From assembly GCA_003152145.1 (NCBI GenBank), contig PLZL01000234.1, positions 2,436 to 9,839 on the forward strand: DNA of 7,404 nt. The letters run 5' to 3'. Below are positions 1 to 6,989 of this stretch, one piece after another (within the stretch, counting starts at the first letter, position 1; each line of letters opens with the position of its first letter). This stretch comes from Limisphaerales bacterium. Its GTDB lineage: Bacteria > Verrucomicrobiota > Verrucomicrobiae > Limisphaerales > UBA11358. Made by a program: the position numbers and the translations under genes. The notes under the pieces are model-generated. The model was not told the origin of the DNA. It saw only the letters and a program-made list of their open reading frames with translations, and made no database searches.

Positions 1-1694
1 AACTCCCACCGCCCGACACGCGCGGCGAGACGGAGCGGCGCCGAGCCGCGGGTCTGCTGAATTCTCTCTACCTCATCGCCGTAGCAGACGATCCAGACCC
101 GGCGGTCACTCGTGAGCAGTTGTGCCAGCGCATTTTTATCGGGCAAAAGCAAATTGCCGAGCCGCTCGCGGTTGCCAGGAAATTCAAACGGCACCTGTGT
201 CAAATCCATGCCGCCGAAATACGGGCGATTCGTCTCGGAAATCACTGTGCCGGAATAAAATGGCAGCCCTTGCGGAAACCGGCCCCAGCAAACCAGCGCG
301 TCGCCAGGGTGATAATTTTCTCGCACCGCTGCGCCGATCGGCTTGAGCGTTTGATTGTCCCGGAGATTCGTCTCGAACAGCGGAATTTCGGCGACGGTGA
401 TTGCCAAACCCAACAGCGCCAGCGCCGCTGCGCCGGCCGCGCACGCGGACGGCTTCCATTTTCGCGCCAGACAGAAAATCAAAAGCGCTGCGATGGCAAT
501 GGCCGGCGCTTGCCATTTCAGCCATTCCGGCAACGCATTGTGGAAGACGAATTTCACCAGCGCCGGGAAAGTCGCGGGCAAAAGCATCGAACCCGCCAGA
601 CAAAACCGCCACGCCCATCGGGGCGCGGACTCGATGGCACGGTCTTCGCTGAAAAACCGGAGCGCAAGCAAAACGGCCAGCGCCGGGAAGATCGGCAGAA
701 TGTAAGCCGGCAATTTCGCGTGCGAAAATGAAAACAGCGCGAACGTGAAAATGGTCCAGATATTCAGCAGCAGCCAGCCATCTTTTTGCCGGTCCGCCAG
801 CGCGCGCCAGTGCGACCGCCGCCACAACCAGCCGAGCAAAAATGTCCACGGCAAAAGGCCGGCGGCCAAAATTCCGAAAAAGTAGAACGGACCGCCGGGA
901 CGGTTTTTGATCGTCGTGCCGAGCAAATGGCCGGCGGCCTGGCCTAAAATCATGTAATGCGCCGACTGCGGCACGCGTTGAAAGACCGCCAGAAACCAAG
1001 GCGCGGCCAAAATCAAAAATACCGCGAAGCCGGCAATCAGACCGGAGAACAAGTTCTTCTTGTCGGGAATTTTCTCCCGGCGAAAAAGCAGCAGACTGCC
1101 AAATGCAATCAGCGGAATGGCCGGGGCGATTGGTCCTTTTGTCAAAAAGCCGGGCGCTATTGCAACCCAACCAGCCAGATGCCACACGAAAAAGTTTTCC
1201 GCTTTCCGCTTTCCGCTTTCCGCTTTTGTTAAACAAATCCAGCTTCGCCAGAAAAAATAAACCGCCCAGGCGACAAATTGCGTTACGAAAATGTCCGGCG
1301 TCAGCATCCGCGCCATGGCGAAGTAAAGCAGCGAGCTTTGCAGAATCACCGCGCTCCAGAACCCGGCGCGCCGTCCGCCGAGCGAGCAGCCGAGCAGAAA
1401 GACCGCCCACACGCCGCTGACGCCGGCAAGCGCAACCGGCAGGCGCACGGCCCATTCGTTCTGGCCGAACAGTTTCATCGAAGAAGCCACGAGCCAGCAG
1501 GTCATCGGCGGTTTGTCGAGATGCGGGAGATACCAGAGATGCGGCACGAGCCAGTCGCCGGTCTCGATCATTTCGCGGGCGATTTCAGAATAGCGGCCTT
1601 CGTCCGGCTCATTTAACGCGCGGCTGCCGAGCAGGAAGAAAAAAGTGAAAAGCGTCAGCGCCAGCAGCCCCCACTTTTGCAATGCGGCTTTCAT
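1..1694 (-). CDS. ArnT/PMT-like GT-C family glycosyltransferase, C-terminus cut by window edge
   Basis: This is an integral membrane glycosyltransferase of the ArnT/PMT (GT39/GT83-like) type. Such enzymes move a sugar from a polyprenyl-phosphate donor onto an envelope acceptor on the periplasmic side. The frame is open from the ATG at 1694 to the left edge, giving 564 visible residues with no stop. After an N-terminal membrane segment (about residues 8-24) comes the acidic loop motif NEPDEGRYSEIAR with D31-E32, then LDKPP (59-63), TPD (132-134), FLTKGPIA (183-190) and SHAKLPAYILPIFPAL near residues 318-335. All are hallmarks of this family. Many hydrophobic segments follow, then a soluble tail from about residue 430. 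The start codon overlaps the stop of the upstream radical SAM gene (ATGA, 1691-1694), which fixes the start. A four-copy heptamer tract lies in the gene at residues 158-167. Donor and acceptor cannot be named; lipid A, another lipid or a protein are all possible. Confidence 0.9.
   Translation of the reverse strand, partial: MKAALQKWGLLALTLFTFFFLLGSRALNEPDEGRYSEIAREMIETGDWLVPHLWYLPHLDKPPMTCWLVASSMKLFGQNEWAVRLPVALAGVSGVWAVFLLGCSLGGRRAGFWSAVILQSSLLYFAMARMLTPDIFVTQFVAWAVYFFWRSWICLTKAESGKRKAENFFVWHLAGWVAIAPGFLTKGPIAPAIPLIAFGSLLLFRREKIPDKKNLFSGLIAGFAVFLILAAPWFLAVFQRVPQSAHYMILGQAAGHLLGTTIKNRPGGPFYFFGILAAGLLPWTFLLGWLWRRSHWRALADRQKDGWLLLNIWTIFTFALFSFSHAKLPAYILPIFPALAVLLALRFFSEDRAIESAPRWAWRFCLAGSMLLPATFPALVKFVFHNALPEWLKWQAPAIAIAALLIFCLARKWKPSACAAGAAALALLGLAITVAEIPLFETNLRDNQTLKPIGAAVRENYHPGDALVCWGRFPQGLPFYSGTVISETNRPYFGGMDLTQVPFEFPGNRERLGNLLLPDKNALAQLLTSDRRVWIVCYGDEVERIQQTRGSAPLRLAARVGRWE
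1196..1223. repeat. Four tandem copies of TTTCCGC inside the glycosyltransferase gene
   Basis: Four perfect head-to-tail copies of a 7-base unit lie in the coding region, encoding a lysine- and glutamate-rich loop (AESGKRKAEN, residues 158-167) between two hydrophobic segments. The unit length is not a multiple of three, so gain or loss of one copy shifts the frame. Repeats of this heptamer type are familiar to me as dispersed simple repeats in Verrucomicrobia-like genomes, but that is memory and was not checked. Confidence 0.85.
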
Positions 1695-2779
1695 TTGGCG
1701 GCGGCTGCAATATCCGGTCGCAAAATCAGTTCACGTCCTTTCCAGCTTTTCACGCCGATGCGGTTCATCATTCCCAGATGGTAGCGCCACGACATGCCGT
1801 AAAACGGATTGTGCGTCGGCCAGAATGAAATGATGTCCACCTTGATTTCCTTCGCCATTTCAATCGCGCGCGCAATCGTCTCCGGATGGTCGTTCCAATT
1901 GAACAATAGATATTTCCATTCGAGAATCGGCATCTTCAATCCGCGCGCGTCCCGATACGCCGCCATCTCCCTCATCGCGGCGAACGCTTTCTCGAAACTG
2001 CCGCGCATCATGTATTTTTCACACATCGCGTCGCTGATGCCGTGGACGGAAAATTGGATGTCGCTCAAGTTCTGTGCCGCTTCGCGCTTGGCGTCCGTGT
2101 TCAACAAAATGCCGTTGGTCGAAACGCGGATGTAAGCATCCGGATTTTTTGAGCGCAACAACGGCAGTTCCTGGCAAATCGTCGGCGACAGAAACGGTTC
2201 GCCGAGATTCAGATAAAAAATCCGCTGCATTCCGAGCCGGGCTGCGAGGTCGGCCATCTGGCCCAACTCGGCCAGCGGCATCGTTTTCTTCGTGCGCACG
2301 TTCGCCGCGCCTTCGCGCGCGCAGCCGATGCAGTCCACGTTGCAAATCACGGTGTTTTCCAAAAGCATTCCGCGATACGGCAGGCGCGACGCTGGTTGCG
2401 GGGAATTCTTTTTCGGCAGACGTTTCAAATCGCCGCAGCGCGAGCAGGTCAGTATCGGCATTTTCCCTTTCGCCAGATCGTCGCGGAATTTTTGCGCGAC
2501 CGGGCCGAAGAAAATTTCCTCGAACGAATTCTTCCGCAAATCGCCGAGGTGCCCGCTGCCGTCGTAATCCTGGCAGTTGCACGAGACCGTCAGGTCGGAA
2601 TTGATGGTGATGTTGTATTCCGATTCGCCGGCGAGCGCGACGCAGTGGTATTTGCGCCCGGTGATTTTCGCGCGCAACTCGAGCCAGCGCGACATCGTCC
2701 AGCGGATGCAATCGCTCACGCGCCAGTTGAAGCGCGTCTTCGGATTTTTAATCGCCCGCGATGTCGGCGAGATGGCCAT
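1691..2779 (-). CDS. Radical SAM protein with N-terminal SPASM-like cysteine region
   Basis: This is a 362-residue radical SAM enzyme, presumably cytoplasmic, using a 4Fe-4S cluster and S-adenosylmethionine for radical chemistry on an unknown substrate. The cluster motif CNVDCIGC is at residues 146-153 (C146, C150, C153), followed by LGEP (192-195), a typical early-barrel motif, and STNG (220-223). Ahead of the barrel, residues 60-116 read like a SPASM auxiliary-cluster segment: C67 and C69, DGSGHLGDLRKNSFEEIF (73-90), then CSRC (C112, C115). In most family members this segment follows the barrel; here it precedes it. The ATG at 2779 lies 23 bases after the mqnC stop, with no clear Shine-Dalgarno sequence; M29 is an alternative start. 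The stop overlaps the glycosyltransferase start (ATGA). The tight pairing suggests a joint pathway. Radical SAM membership is certain; the reaction is not known. Confidence 0.9.
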   Translation of the reverse strand: MAISPTSRAIKNPKTRFNWRVSDCIRWTMSRWLELRAKITGRKYHCVALAGESEYNITINSDLTVSCNCQDYDGSGHLGDLRKNSFEEIFFGPVAQKFRDDLAKGKMPILTCSRCGDLKRLPKKNSPQPASRLPYRGMLLENTVICNVDCIGCAREGAANVRTKKTMPLAELGQMADLAARLGMQRIFYLNLGEPFLSPTICQELPLLRSKNPDAYIRVSTNGILLNTDAKREAAQNLSDIQFSVHGISDAMCEKYMMRGSFEKAFAAMREMAAYRDARGLKMPILEWKYLLFNWNDHPETIARAIEMAKEIKVDIISFWPTHNPFYGMSWRYHLGMMNRIGVKSWKGRELILRPDIAAAAK

Positions 2780-2802
2780 GGGAAAAGGATGGCCGCGCGA
2801 GG

Positions 2803-3894
2803 CTAATTCAGCAAGCGATACCAGTTGTCGCGCTGATGCGGCTCGTAGCCGAGGTCCTTGATGAGCCGCTGCATGTCGGCCACCGTCATGCGAAAGGTGG
2901 TTCCGGCCTGCGACACGACATTTTCCTCAATCATGATGCTGCCGAGATCGTTTGCGCCAAATTTCAGCGCGATTTGCCCAATCTCCAAACCTTGCGTCAC
3001 CCACGAACTTTGGACGTTGGTGAAATTATCGAGGTAAATCCGGCCCAGCGCCTGGGTCCGCAAATACTCATGCGCCCCGACGGTCGGCGCCTTCAACTTC
3101 GTGTGCTCGGCTTGGAACGTCCAGCAGATGAACGCGGTGAAGCCCTTTGATTTGTCCTGCTGCGCGCGCACCCGCTCCAGATGTTCGATGCGGTCTTCAA
3201 TCGTTTCGACGTGGCCGAACATCATTGTCGCGCTCGAATTCAGTCCCAACCGGTGCGCCACGTCCATGACTTCGAGCCAGTCGCTGCTCATGGCTTTGAG
3301 CGGTGAGATGCGCTGGCGCACGCGGTCCACGAGAATCTCCCCGCCTCCGCCGGGAATTGAGCCGAGACCCGCCGCCTTGAAATCGCCGATGATTTTCTCC
3401 AGCGGCTCGTTGAACACCTCGCGGAAATGGATGAACTCGCTTGGGCTGAAGCCGTGGATGTTCACCTGCGGCCATTTCGTCTTGATGTGCGAGAGCAAAT
3501 CGAGATACCACTGCTTCGTCAGTTTCGGGTGATGCCCGCCCTGCATCAAAATCTGCGTGCCGCCGAGCGCGACCGTCTCCTCGATTTTTTTGTCCATCTC
3601 GTCGAGCGAAATGACGTAGGCGTCATCATCCTTCTCCACACGATAGAACGCGCAGAACTTGCAATAGACGTTGCAGACGTTGGTGTAATTGACATTGCGG
3701 TCAACGATGTAGGTGACGATGTCGTTGCCGCGTCCGCTGAAATCCTTCGCCTTGGCGAGCTGACGGCGGCGGTCGGCGAGCGCGCCGAGTTCCTCCAGCG
3801 GCAAATGATAAAGCCGCAGGGCCTCGCACTGGTTGATGCGCTTGCCATCCCAAACCTTTTGCAGCAACTCGTCCAATGACGCGTCGTAAATCAC
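2803..3894 (-). CDS. mqnC: Cyclic dehypoxanthinyl futalosine synthase MqnC
   Basis: MqnC is a radical SAM enzyme of the futalosine route to menaquinone. It cyclises dehypoxanthine futalosine to the spiro intermediate that MqnD later cleaves. The protein has 363 residues, the usual length. The cluster motif is in NYTNVCNVYCKFCAFYR (C74, C78, C81), the form shared by MqnC, MqnE and CofH-type enzymes. QGGHHP (118-123), HGFSPSE, the glycine-rich IPGGGGEIL and the C-terminal GANDLGSIMIEENVV all match MqnC. The start is GTG at 3894: an in-frame stop lies 12 bases upstream, so no longer form is possible, and no strong ribosome site is visible. No other menaquinone gene is in the window, so the pathway genes are probably scattered. 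The radical SAM gene starts 23 bases downstream and may be co-transcribed. The less likely alternatives MqnE and CofH fit the whole-length pattern less well. Confidence 0.95.
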   Translation of the reverse strand: MIYDASLDELLQKVWDGKRINQCEALRLYHLPLEELGALADRRRQLAKAKDFSGRGNDIVTYIVDRNVNYTNVCNVYCKFCAFYRVEKDDDAYVISLDEMDKKIEETVALGGTQILMQGGHHPKLTKQWYLDLLSHIKTKWPQVNIHGFSPSEFIHFREVFNEPLEKIIGDFKAAGLGSIPGGGGEILVDRVRQRISPLKAMSSDWLEVMDVAHRLGLNSSATMMFGHVETIEDRIEHLERVRAQQDKSKGFTAFICWTFQAEHTKLKAPTVGAHEYLRTQALGRIYLDNFTNVQSSWVTQGLEIGQIALKFGANDLGSIMIEENVVSQAGTTFRMTVADMQRLIKDLGYEPHQRDNWYRLLN

Positions 3895-3928
3895 GGCGGA
3901 AGATTAACCAACTTGGAAACGCGAATCA

Positions 3929-3996
3929 AACCACGGATTAACACGGATGGACACAGATGAAATTCTGTCCGTGTGAATCCGTGTGAAACCGTGGTT
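3929..3996. repeat. Imperfect palindrome of 10-base units between the TPR gene and mqnC
   Basis: The left arm (about 3929-3957) and right arm (about 3966-3996) form an imperfect inverted repeat. AACCACGG pairs with CCGTGGTT and ACACGGAT with ATCCGTGT, separated by short mismatches. Each arm is itself three approximate 10-base direct repeats: CCACGGATTA, ACACGGATGG, ACACAGATGA on the left, and CTGTCCGTGT, GAATCCGTGT, GAAACCGTGG on the right. It nearly fills the gap between two minus-strand genes. It resembles a widespread intergenic repeat I recall from Verrucomicrobia and Planctomycetes. A T-run at 4001-4007 follows on the plus strand, but in the direction in which the neighbouring genes are read there is no U-tract after the hairpin, so a role as their terminator or as an mRNA stabiliser is uncertain. 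Confidence 0.85.
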
Positions 3997-4006
3997 GAAA
4001 TTTTTT

Positions 4007-4549
4007 TCAGCGCGCGCGCCGGAAGTTTTCCGCTTCGATGGCCGCCAGCGCGCAGGCAGCTTCCCTGACAATTTCCATTTTCCCGAGCGCCTTCGCGGCG
4101 GCGGCCCGGTGCAGATGCGCCTCGACGAATTGCGGGTCGAGCGCGAGGGCGCGGTCGGCGAACTCCAGCGCCTTCTCATGCCGGCCCAGCCGCCCGACCA
4201 TGCTGGCGAGGTTCGACCAACCGAGTTTGTTTTGCGGCTCCAGCTTCAACGCCCGCTCCATGCAGCGAATCGCGTCCATCGGCTTGTCCAGCGAATCAAA
4301 CAAGATCCCCGCGAGATTGTTCCACGTCTTGAAATCCGCCGCGTCCAACGCCAGCGCGCGGCGATAAGTGGTTTCCGCCTCGACAAATCTTCCCGTCGCC
4401 GCCAGCGCGACACCTTGAAAAAACAGCGCCTTCGCGTCCGCCGGATTTTCCGAGCGCCATTTCCGGGCAAACGCCAGCACGTCCGGCCACAAACCCTTGT
4501 CGCAAAGTTCGCGCGCCGTTTTGTTTTTTTCTTCCGAACCCGATGTCAT
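4007..4549 (-). CDS. TPR-repeat protein, 180 residues
   Basis: This is a small tetratricopeptide-repeat protein with no enzymatic domain. Consecutive helical-hairpin repeats are visible at about residues 38-71 (ALFFQGVALAATGRFVEAET, then YRRALALDA), 72-105 (WNNLAGILFD, then AIRCMERALKLEP) and 106-139 (GWSNLASMVGRLGRHEKALE, then ADRALALDP), with a degenerate fourth at 140-170. No signal peptide or membrane segment is seen, so a cytoplasmic scaffold role is likely. I chose the ATG at 4549 because it starts 8 bases after the transporter stop; the frame also allows a TTG at 4591, which would overlap the transporter gene by 34 bases and lacks a good ribosome site. The gene probably shares a transcript with the transporter. 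The partner protein is unknown. Confidence 0.85.
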   Translation of the reverse strand: MTSGSEEKNKTARELCDKGLWPDVLAFARKWRSENPADAKALFFQGVALAATGRFVEAETTYRRALALDAADFKTWNNLAGILFDSLDKPMDAIRCMERALKLEPQNKLGWSNLASMVGRLGRHEKALEFADRALALDPQFVEAHLHRAAAAKALGKMEIVREAACALAAIEAENFRRAR

Positions 4550-4557
4550 GCGTGATT

Positions 4558-5496
4558 TTATCGTATTGGTTTGACCGGCCTCAACCGCCAAATGCCCGCC
4601 AGAATGCTGCCGATGACCGAATGAAACGTCGCCGAAATCGCGCAGGGCAGGGCGGCCAACGGCATCTGGGTGAAGTGCGCCTTCGCCAGCGCCGCACCCA
4701 GACCGGAGTTTTGCATTCCAACTTCCACCGAAATTGTCCGGCTCGTGAGTTCATCACAACGCAGCAACCGGCTGCAAATGTAGCCGAGGAAAAATCCACC
4801 GGAGTGCAACAAAAACACCGCCAGAATCAATTCCCCGCCCGACCGCTCAAAATCCTTTGCGCTGCTCCCAATAATGCTCGCGCAAATCAACGTGATGGCC
4901 AGCACCGAAACCAGCGGCGACACGGGCAAAACAAATTTCACGAGACGAGGCGCGAAACGGTTCAACGACACGCCGATGACCACCGGCGCGAGCACGATTT
5001 GCAGCGTGCTCAAGAAAAGGCCCAGCGCGTCCACCGGCACATATTGGCCCGCGAGCCATTTCGTCAGCAGCGGCGTCATCACAATCGCCCCAAGCGTCGA
5101 GCACATTGTAATCAGCACCGAGAGCGCGACGTTCGAGCGCGCGATGTAATTGACCACATTCGACGCCGTGCCGCTCGGACAGCACGACACCAGAATCAGT
5201 CCCACCGCAAATGGCGTTTCCAGTTTCAGCAGATGCGCGATGCTCCAGCCGAGAAACGGCATGATGGCGTAATGCGCCGCGAATCCGATGCCGACTGCGC
5301 GCGGCATCTTCAGCACCCGCTTGAAATCATCCACGCTCAACGTGATGCCCATCCCGAGCATGATGACTGCGAGTCCCCACGTGATGAACCCGCCGCTGAA
5401 CCACGTGAACCACGCCGGGTGCGCCAGCGCCAGCGCGCCGCCAACCAAAACCCAGATCGGGAAAAGATTCGTGGCGATGGCGAGGATGCGGTTCAC
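4558..5496 (-). CDS. BASS-family (bile acid:sodium symporter-like) transporter
   Basis: This inner-membrane sodium-coupled carrier has 312 residues, the usual bacterial BASS length, with about nine or ten hydrophobic segments spread over the whole chain. Family signatures are CCPSGTASNVVNYIARSNVA (105-124), which is the first crossover region, and SVEVGMQNSGLGAALAKAHF (256-275), which contains E258 and Q262, the residues equivalent to the sodium-binding pair of ASBT-type proteins. Bacterial BASS members carry organic anions such as pantoate, pyruvate-type acids or sulfated compounds. The name does not imply bile acids, and this sequence does not reveal the substrate. The start is GTG at 5496, giving the N-terminus VNRILAIATNLFPIWVLV; no ATG start or clear Shine-Dalgarno sequence is present. 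The TPR gene follows 8 bases after its TAA stop. Upstream lies a 408-base region shared with the divergent reductase gene. Confidence 0.92.
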   Translation of the reverse strand: MNRILAIATNLFPIWVLVGGALALAHPAWFTWFSGGFITWGLAVIMLGMGITLSVDDFKRVLKMPRAVGIGFAAHYAIMPFLGWSIAHLLKLETPFAVGLILVSCCPSGTASNVVNYIARSNVALSVLITMCSTLGAIVMTPLLTKWLAGQYVPVDALGLFLSTLQIVLAPVVIGVSLNRFAPRLVKFVLPVSPLVSVLAITLICASIIGSSAKDFERSGGELILAVFLLHSGGFFLGYICSRLLRCDELTSRTISVEVGMQNSGLGAALAKAHFTQMPLAALPCAISATFHSVIGSILAGIWRLRPVKPIR

Positions 5497-5577
5497 GCGC
5501 GAATGAAATAGGCGAAAATTTGCGTGCTTGAAACAACAAATGAAATTGCGGAATCGCAGACGCGCAGGAGAATTTGA

Positions 5578-5777
5578 GGTAGCACCCGCGTCCCGCGGGT
5601 CGTTTCGGGCGTCGCACCCGAAACCGAGGGTGGATGAGGTTCGCCTATGCTGGTGCGATCAACTCCGGTCGTTTGCCCGCCAAACCAATTCGGCGGGACG
5701 CCGAATTGAACCCGCCGGCCGCCGTCGCGCCGGAGCAGCGCTTTGGCGCGCCGCGAAGGCGGAAGGCGGGTGCTACC
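5578..5777. repeat. 200-bp hairpin-rich element with perfect 12-bp terminal inverted repeats
   Basis: The ends GGTAGCACCCGC (5578-5589) and GCGGGTGCTACC (5766-5777) are exact reverse complements, and the element spans exactly 200 bases. Inside are three perfect hairpins: 5584-5600 (ACCCGCG, loop TCC), 5603-5623 (TTTCGGG, 7-base loop) and 5686-5708 (CAATTCGGC, loop GGGAC). A weaker stem, 5726-5731 with 5745-5750, and a pairing of ACCCGCC (5710-5716) with GGCGGGT (5765-5771) compete with the terminal pairing. No transposase is encoded. It looks like a non-autonomous, MITE- or REP-type dispersed element. No target-site duplication is evident at the ends. Confidence 0.8.
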
Positions 5778-5798
5778 CACAGCTTTTCTCATCTCTTG

Positions 5799-5864
5799 CC
5801 GATGCTCACCCTCAATTCTTTTCCCAGACGAGCGAACCCATTTTTCAAAAGCGTCGTGGTTTTT
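5799..5864 (+). repeat. Direct repeat, copy 1, upstream of the reductase gene
   Basis: A roughly 65-base sequence recurs in the same orientation at 6990-7052. Shared exact blocks include CCGATGCT, TCTTTTCCCAGACG and AAAGCGTCGTGGTTTT, joined by diverged stretches and about 3 bases of gaps. This copy ends 40 bases before the reductase start codon, so it probably lies within or next to that gene's promoter or 5' leader. Confidence 0.8.
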
Positions 5865-5904
5865 CCAGTTGCTAAAATTGGGAGAAGAAAATAGATATTC
5901 CCTG

Positions 5905-6936
5905 ATGAAAAGACCGGGTGAGGTTTCCAAAGCAGGATTCCCAAACGTCAGCCGGCGGGAGTTCGTAAAAATGGCGATGGCTGCCAGCGCGGCGGTCGCC
6001 GCCGGACCGCAACTCTGGAGTGCGGAATCGAAGAATGAGGTTCCGGTCCGGTCGCTGGGGCGCACCGGGGAAAAGGTTTCCGCCGTCGGCCTGGGCGGAT
6101 ATCACATCGGCATTCAGGGCGACGAGCAGTTGAGTCTCCGCATCATCCGGAGCGCCATTGATCGCGGGATCACCTTCATGGACAACTGTTGGGATTACAA
6201 CGACGGTGAGAGCGAGGTGCGCATGGGCAAGGCCCTGCGCGACGGCTACCGCCAGAAGGTTTTTCTGATGACGAAGATTGACGGTCGCACCAAGGCGCTC
6301 GCCGCCAAACAGATTGACGAGTCGCTCAAGCGTCTGCAGACCGACCACGTGGACCTGCTGCAGTTCCATGAAATCGTCCGCCGGACGGACCCCGATCCCA
6401 TTTTTGCGTCCGGCGGCGCGCTGGAGGCGGTGCTGGAAGCAAAGCGGGCGGGCAAGCTTCGCTTCATCGGGTTCACCGGGCACAAGGACCCGGCCATCCA
6501 CCTGCGCATGCTCGAAGTGGCCGGCGCGAACAAATTCCGTTTCGACGCCGTGCAAATGCCGCTGAACGTCATGGACGCGCATTTCCGCAGCTTCGAACAC
6601 CAGGTCGTGCCTGTGCTGGTCAAAGACGAAATCGGCGTGCTGGGCATGAAGTCCCTGGGCTCGAGCGCAATCCTGCGCAGCCAGACCGTCAGCGCCATCG
6701 AATGCCTGCATTATGCCATGAACCTGCCGACCTCGACGGTCATCACCGGCATTGACAGCCTGAAGTTTCTGGATCAGGCCGTTGAAGCGGCCAGCACTTT
6801 CAAGCCGATGAGCCAGGAACAGGTTTCCGCCCTGCTCGCGCGCACCGCCGACGCGGCGGCCTCGGGCAACTATGAACAGTTCAAAACCTCCACCGGGTTC
6901 GACGCCACCACGCGCAACCCGCAGTGGACGGGGTAA
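5905..6936 (+). CDS. Tat-signal aldo/keto reductase
   Basis: This is an NAD(P)H-dependent aldo/keto reductase with a twin-arginine signal, 343 residues from the ATG at 5905. The signal peptide holds SRREFVKMAMAASAAVAA (16-33) with the R17-R18 pair, followed by a short hydrophobic stretch, so folded export to the periplasm is predicted. The reductase domain starts at about residue 46 (VPVRSLGRTGEKVSAVGLGG). The catalytic tetrad is complete: D93, Y98 (in FMDNCWDYNDGESE), K124 (VFLMTKID) and H155 (LLQFHEI). GFTGHKDP (189-196) and TVITGIDSLKFLDQAVEA (278-295) match the barrel end that holds the cofactor phosphate. GGAGAAG (5881-5887) lies 17 bases before the start, which is far for a ribosome site. 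The frame extends upstream to 5743, but that part is repeat sequence, and the Tat motif fixes the true start. The substrate is unknown; sugar-type carbonyls are common in related proteins. An exported protein using a nicotinamide cofactor is notable but frequent in this family. Confidence 0.93.
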   Translation: MKRPGEVSKAGFPNVSRREFVKMAMAASAAVAAGPQLWSAESKNEVPVRSLGRTGEKVSAVGLGGYHIGIQGDEQLSLRIIRSAIDRGITFMDNCWDYNDGESEVRMGKALRDGYRQKVFLMTKIDGRTKALAAKQIDESLKRLQTDHVDLLQFHEIVRRTDPDPIFASGGALEAVLEAKRAGKLRFIGFTGHKDPAIHLRMLEVAGANKFRFDAVQMPLNVMDAHFRSFEHQVVPVLVKDEIGVLGMKSLGSSAILRSQTVSAIECLHYAMNLPTSTVITGIDSLKFLDQAVEAASTFKPMSQEQVSALLARTADAAASGNYEQFKTSTGFDATTRNPQWTG

Positions 6937-6989
6937 CGCATTGGTTTGCCGCGCCGTGAAAGAGCGACGGAGGGCTGGCGCTTTATTTC

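Larger units (their letters stand above)
5497..5904. other. Divergent intergenic region, repeat-rich, no gene seen
   Basis: These 408 bases separate the transporter (read leftward) from the aldo/keto reductase (read rightward), so both promoters should lie here. I see no convincing -35/-10 pair. Bases 5873-5878 read TAAAAT, a possible -10 for the reductase, but no matching -35 is evident. Most of the space is taken by a 200-bp hairpin-rich element (5578-5777) and one copy of a direct repeat (5799-5864). Open frames crossing the region are made of repeat sequence and show no protein character. Confidence 0.7.

Noticed and set aside
184..1455. Minus-strand open frame of 423 codons
   Set aside because: It is a shadow of the glycosyltransferase in another frame. 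The real frame shows family motifs and membrane segments over its whole length; this one is arginine- and alanine-rich with no domain.
3929..4007. Intrinsic terminator for the transporter-TPR transcript
   Set aside because: In the leftward direction of that transcript the hairpin is not followed by a U-tract; the T-run lies on the other side, as the A-rich end of the TPR gene.
3904..4179. Minus-strand frame through the 10-base-unit palindrome
   Set aside because: Its C-terminal part is translated repeat and its N-terminal part is a shifted reading of the TPR gene.
4549..4591. TTG start for the TPR gene
   Set aside because: It would add 14 residues inside the end of the transporter gene and has no good ribosome site; the ATG at 4549 gives a normal operon spacing.
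4543..5511. Plus-strand open frame of 322 codons opposite the transporter
   Set aside because: It is the antisense of a GC-rich gene, with low-complexity Arg/His/Gln composition and no recognisable motif. The transporter frame has clear signatures.
5578..5777. CRISPR array or attC-type integron sites
   Set aside because: There is no regular spacer-repeat layout, and the hairpins do not share arms as CRISPR repeats would. No integrase or attC core sites (RYYYAAC-type) are seen.
5743..5904. N-terminal extension of the reductase frame
   Set aside because: These 54 codons lie in the 200-bp element and direct repeat. The Tat signal sequence directly after ATG 5905 requires that start.
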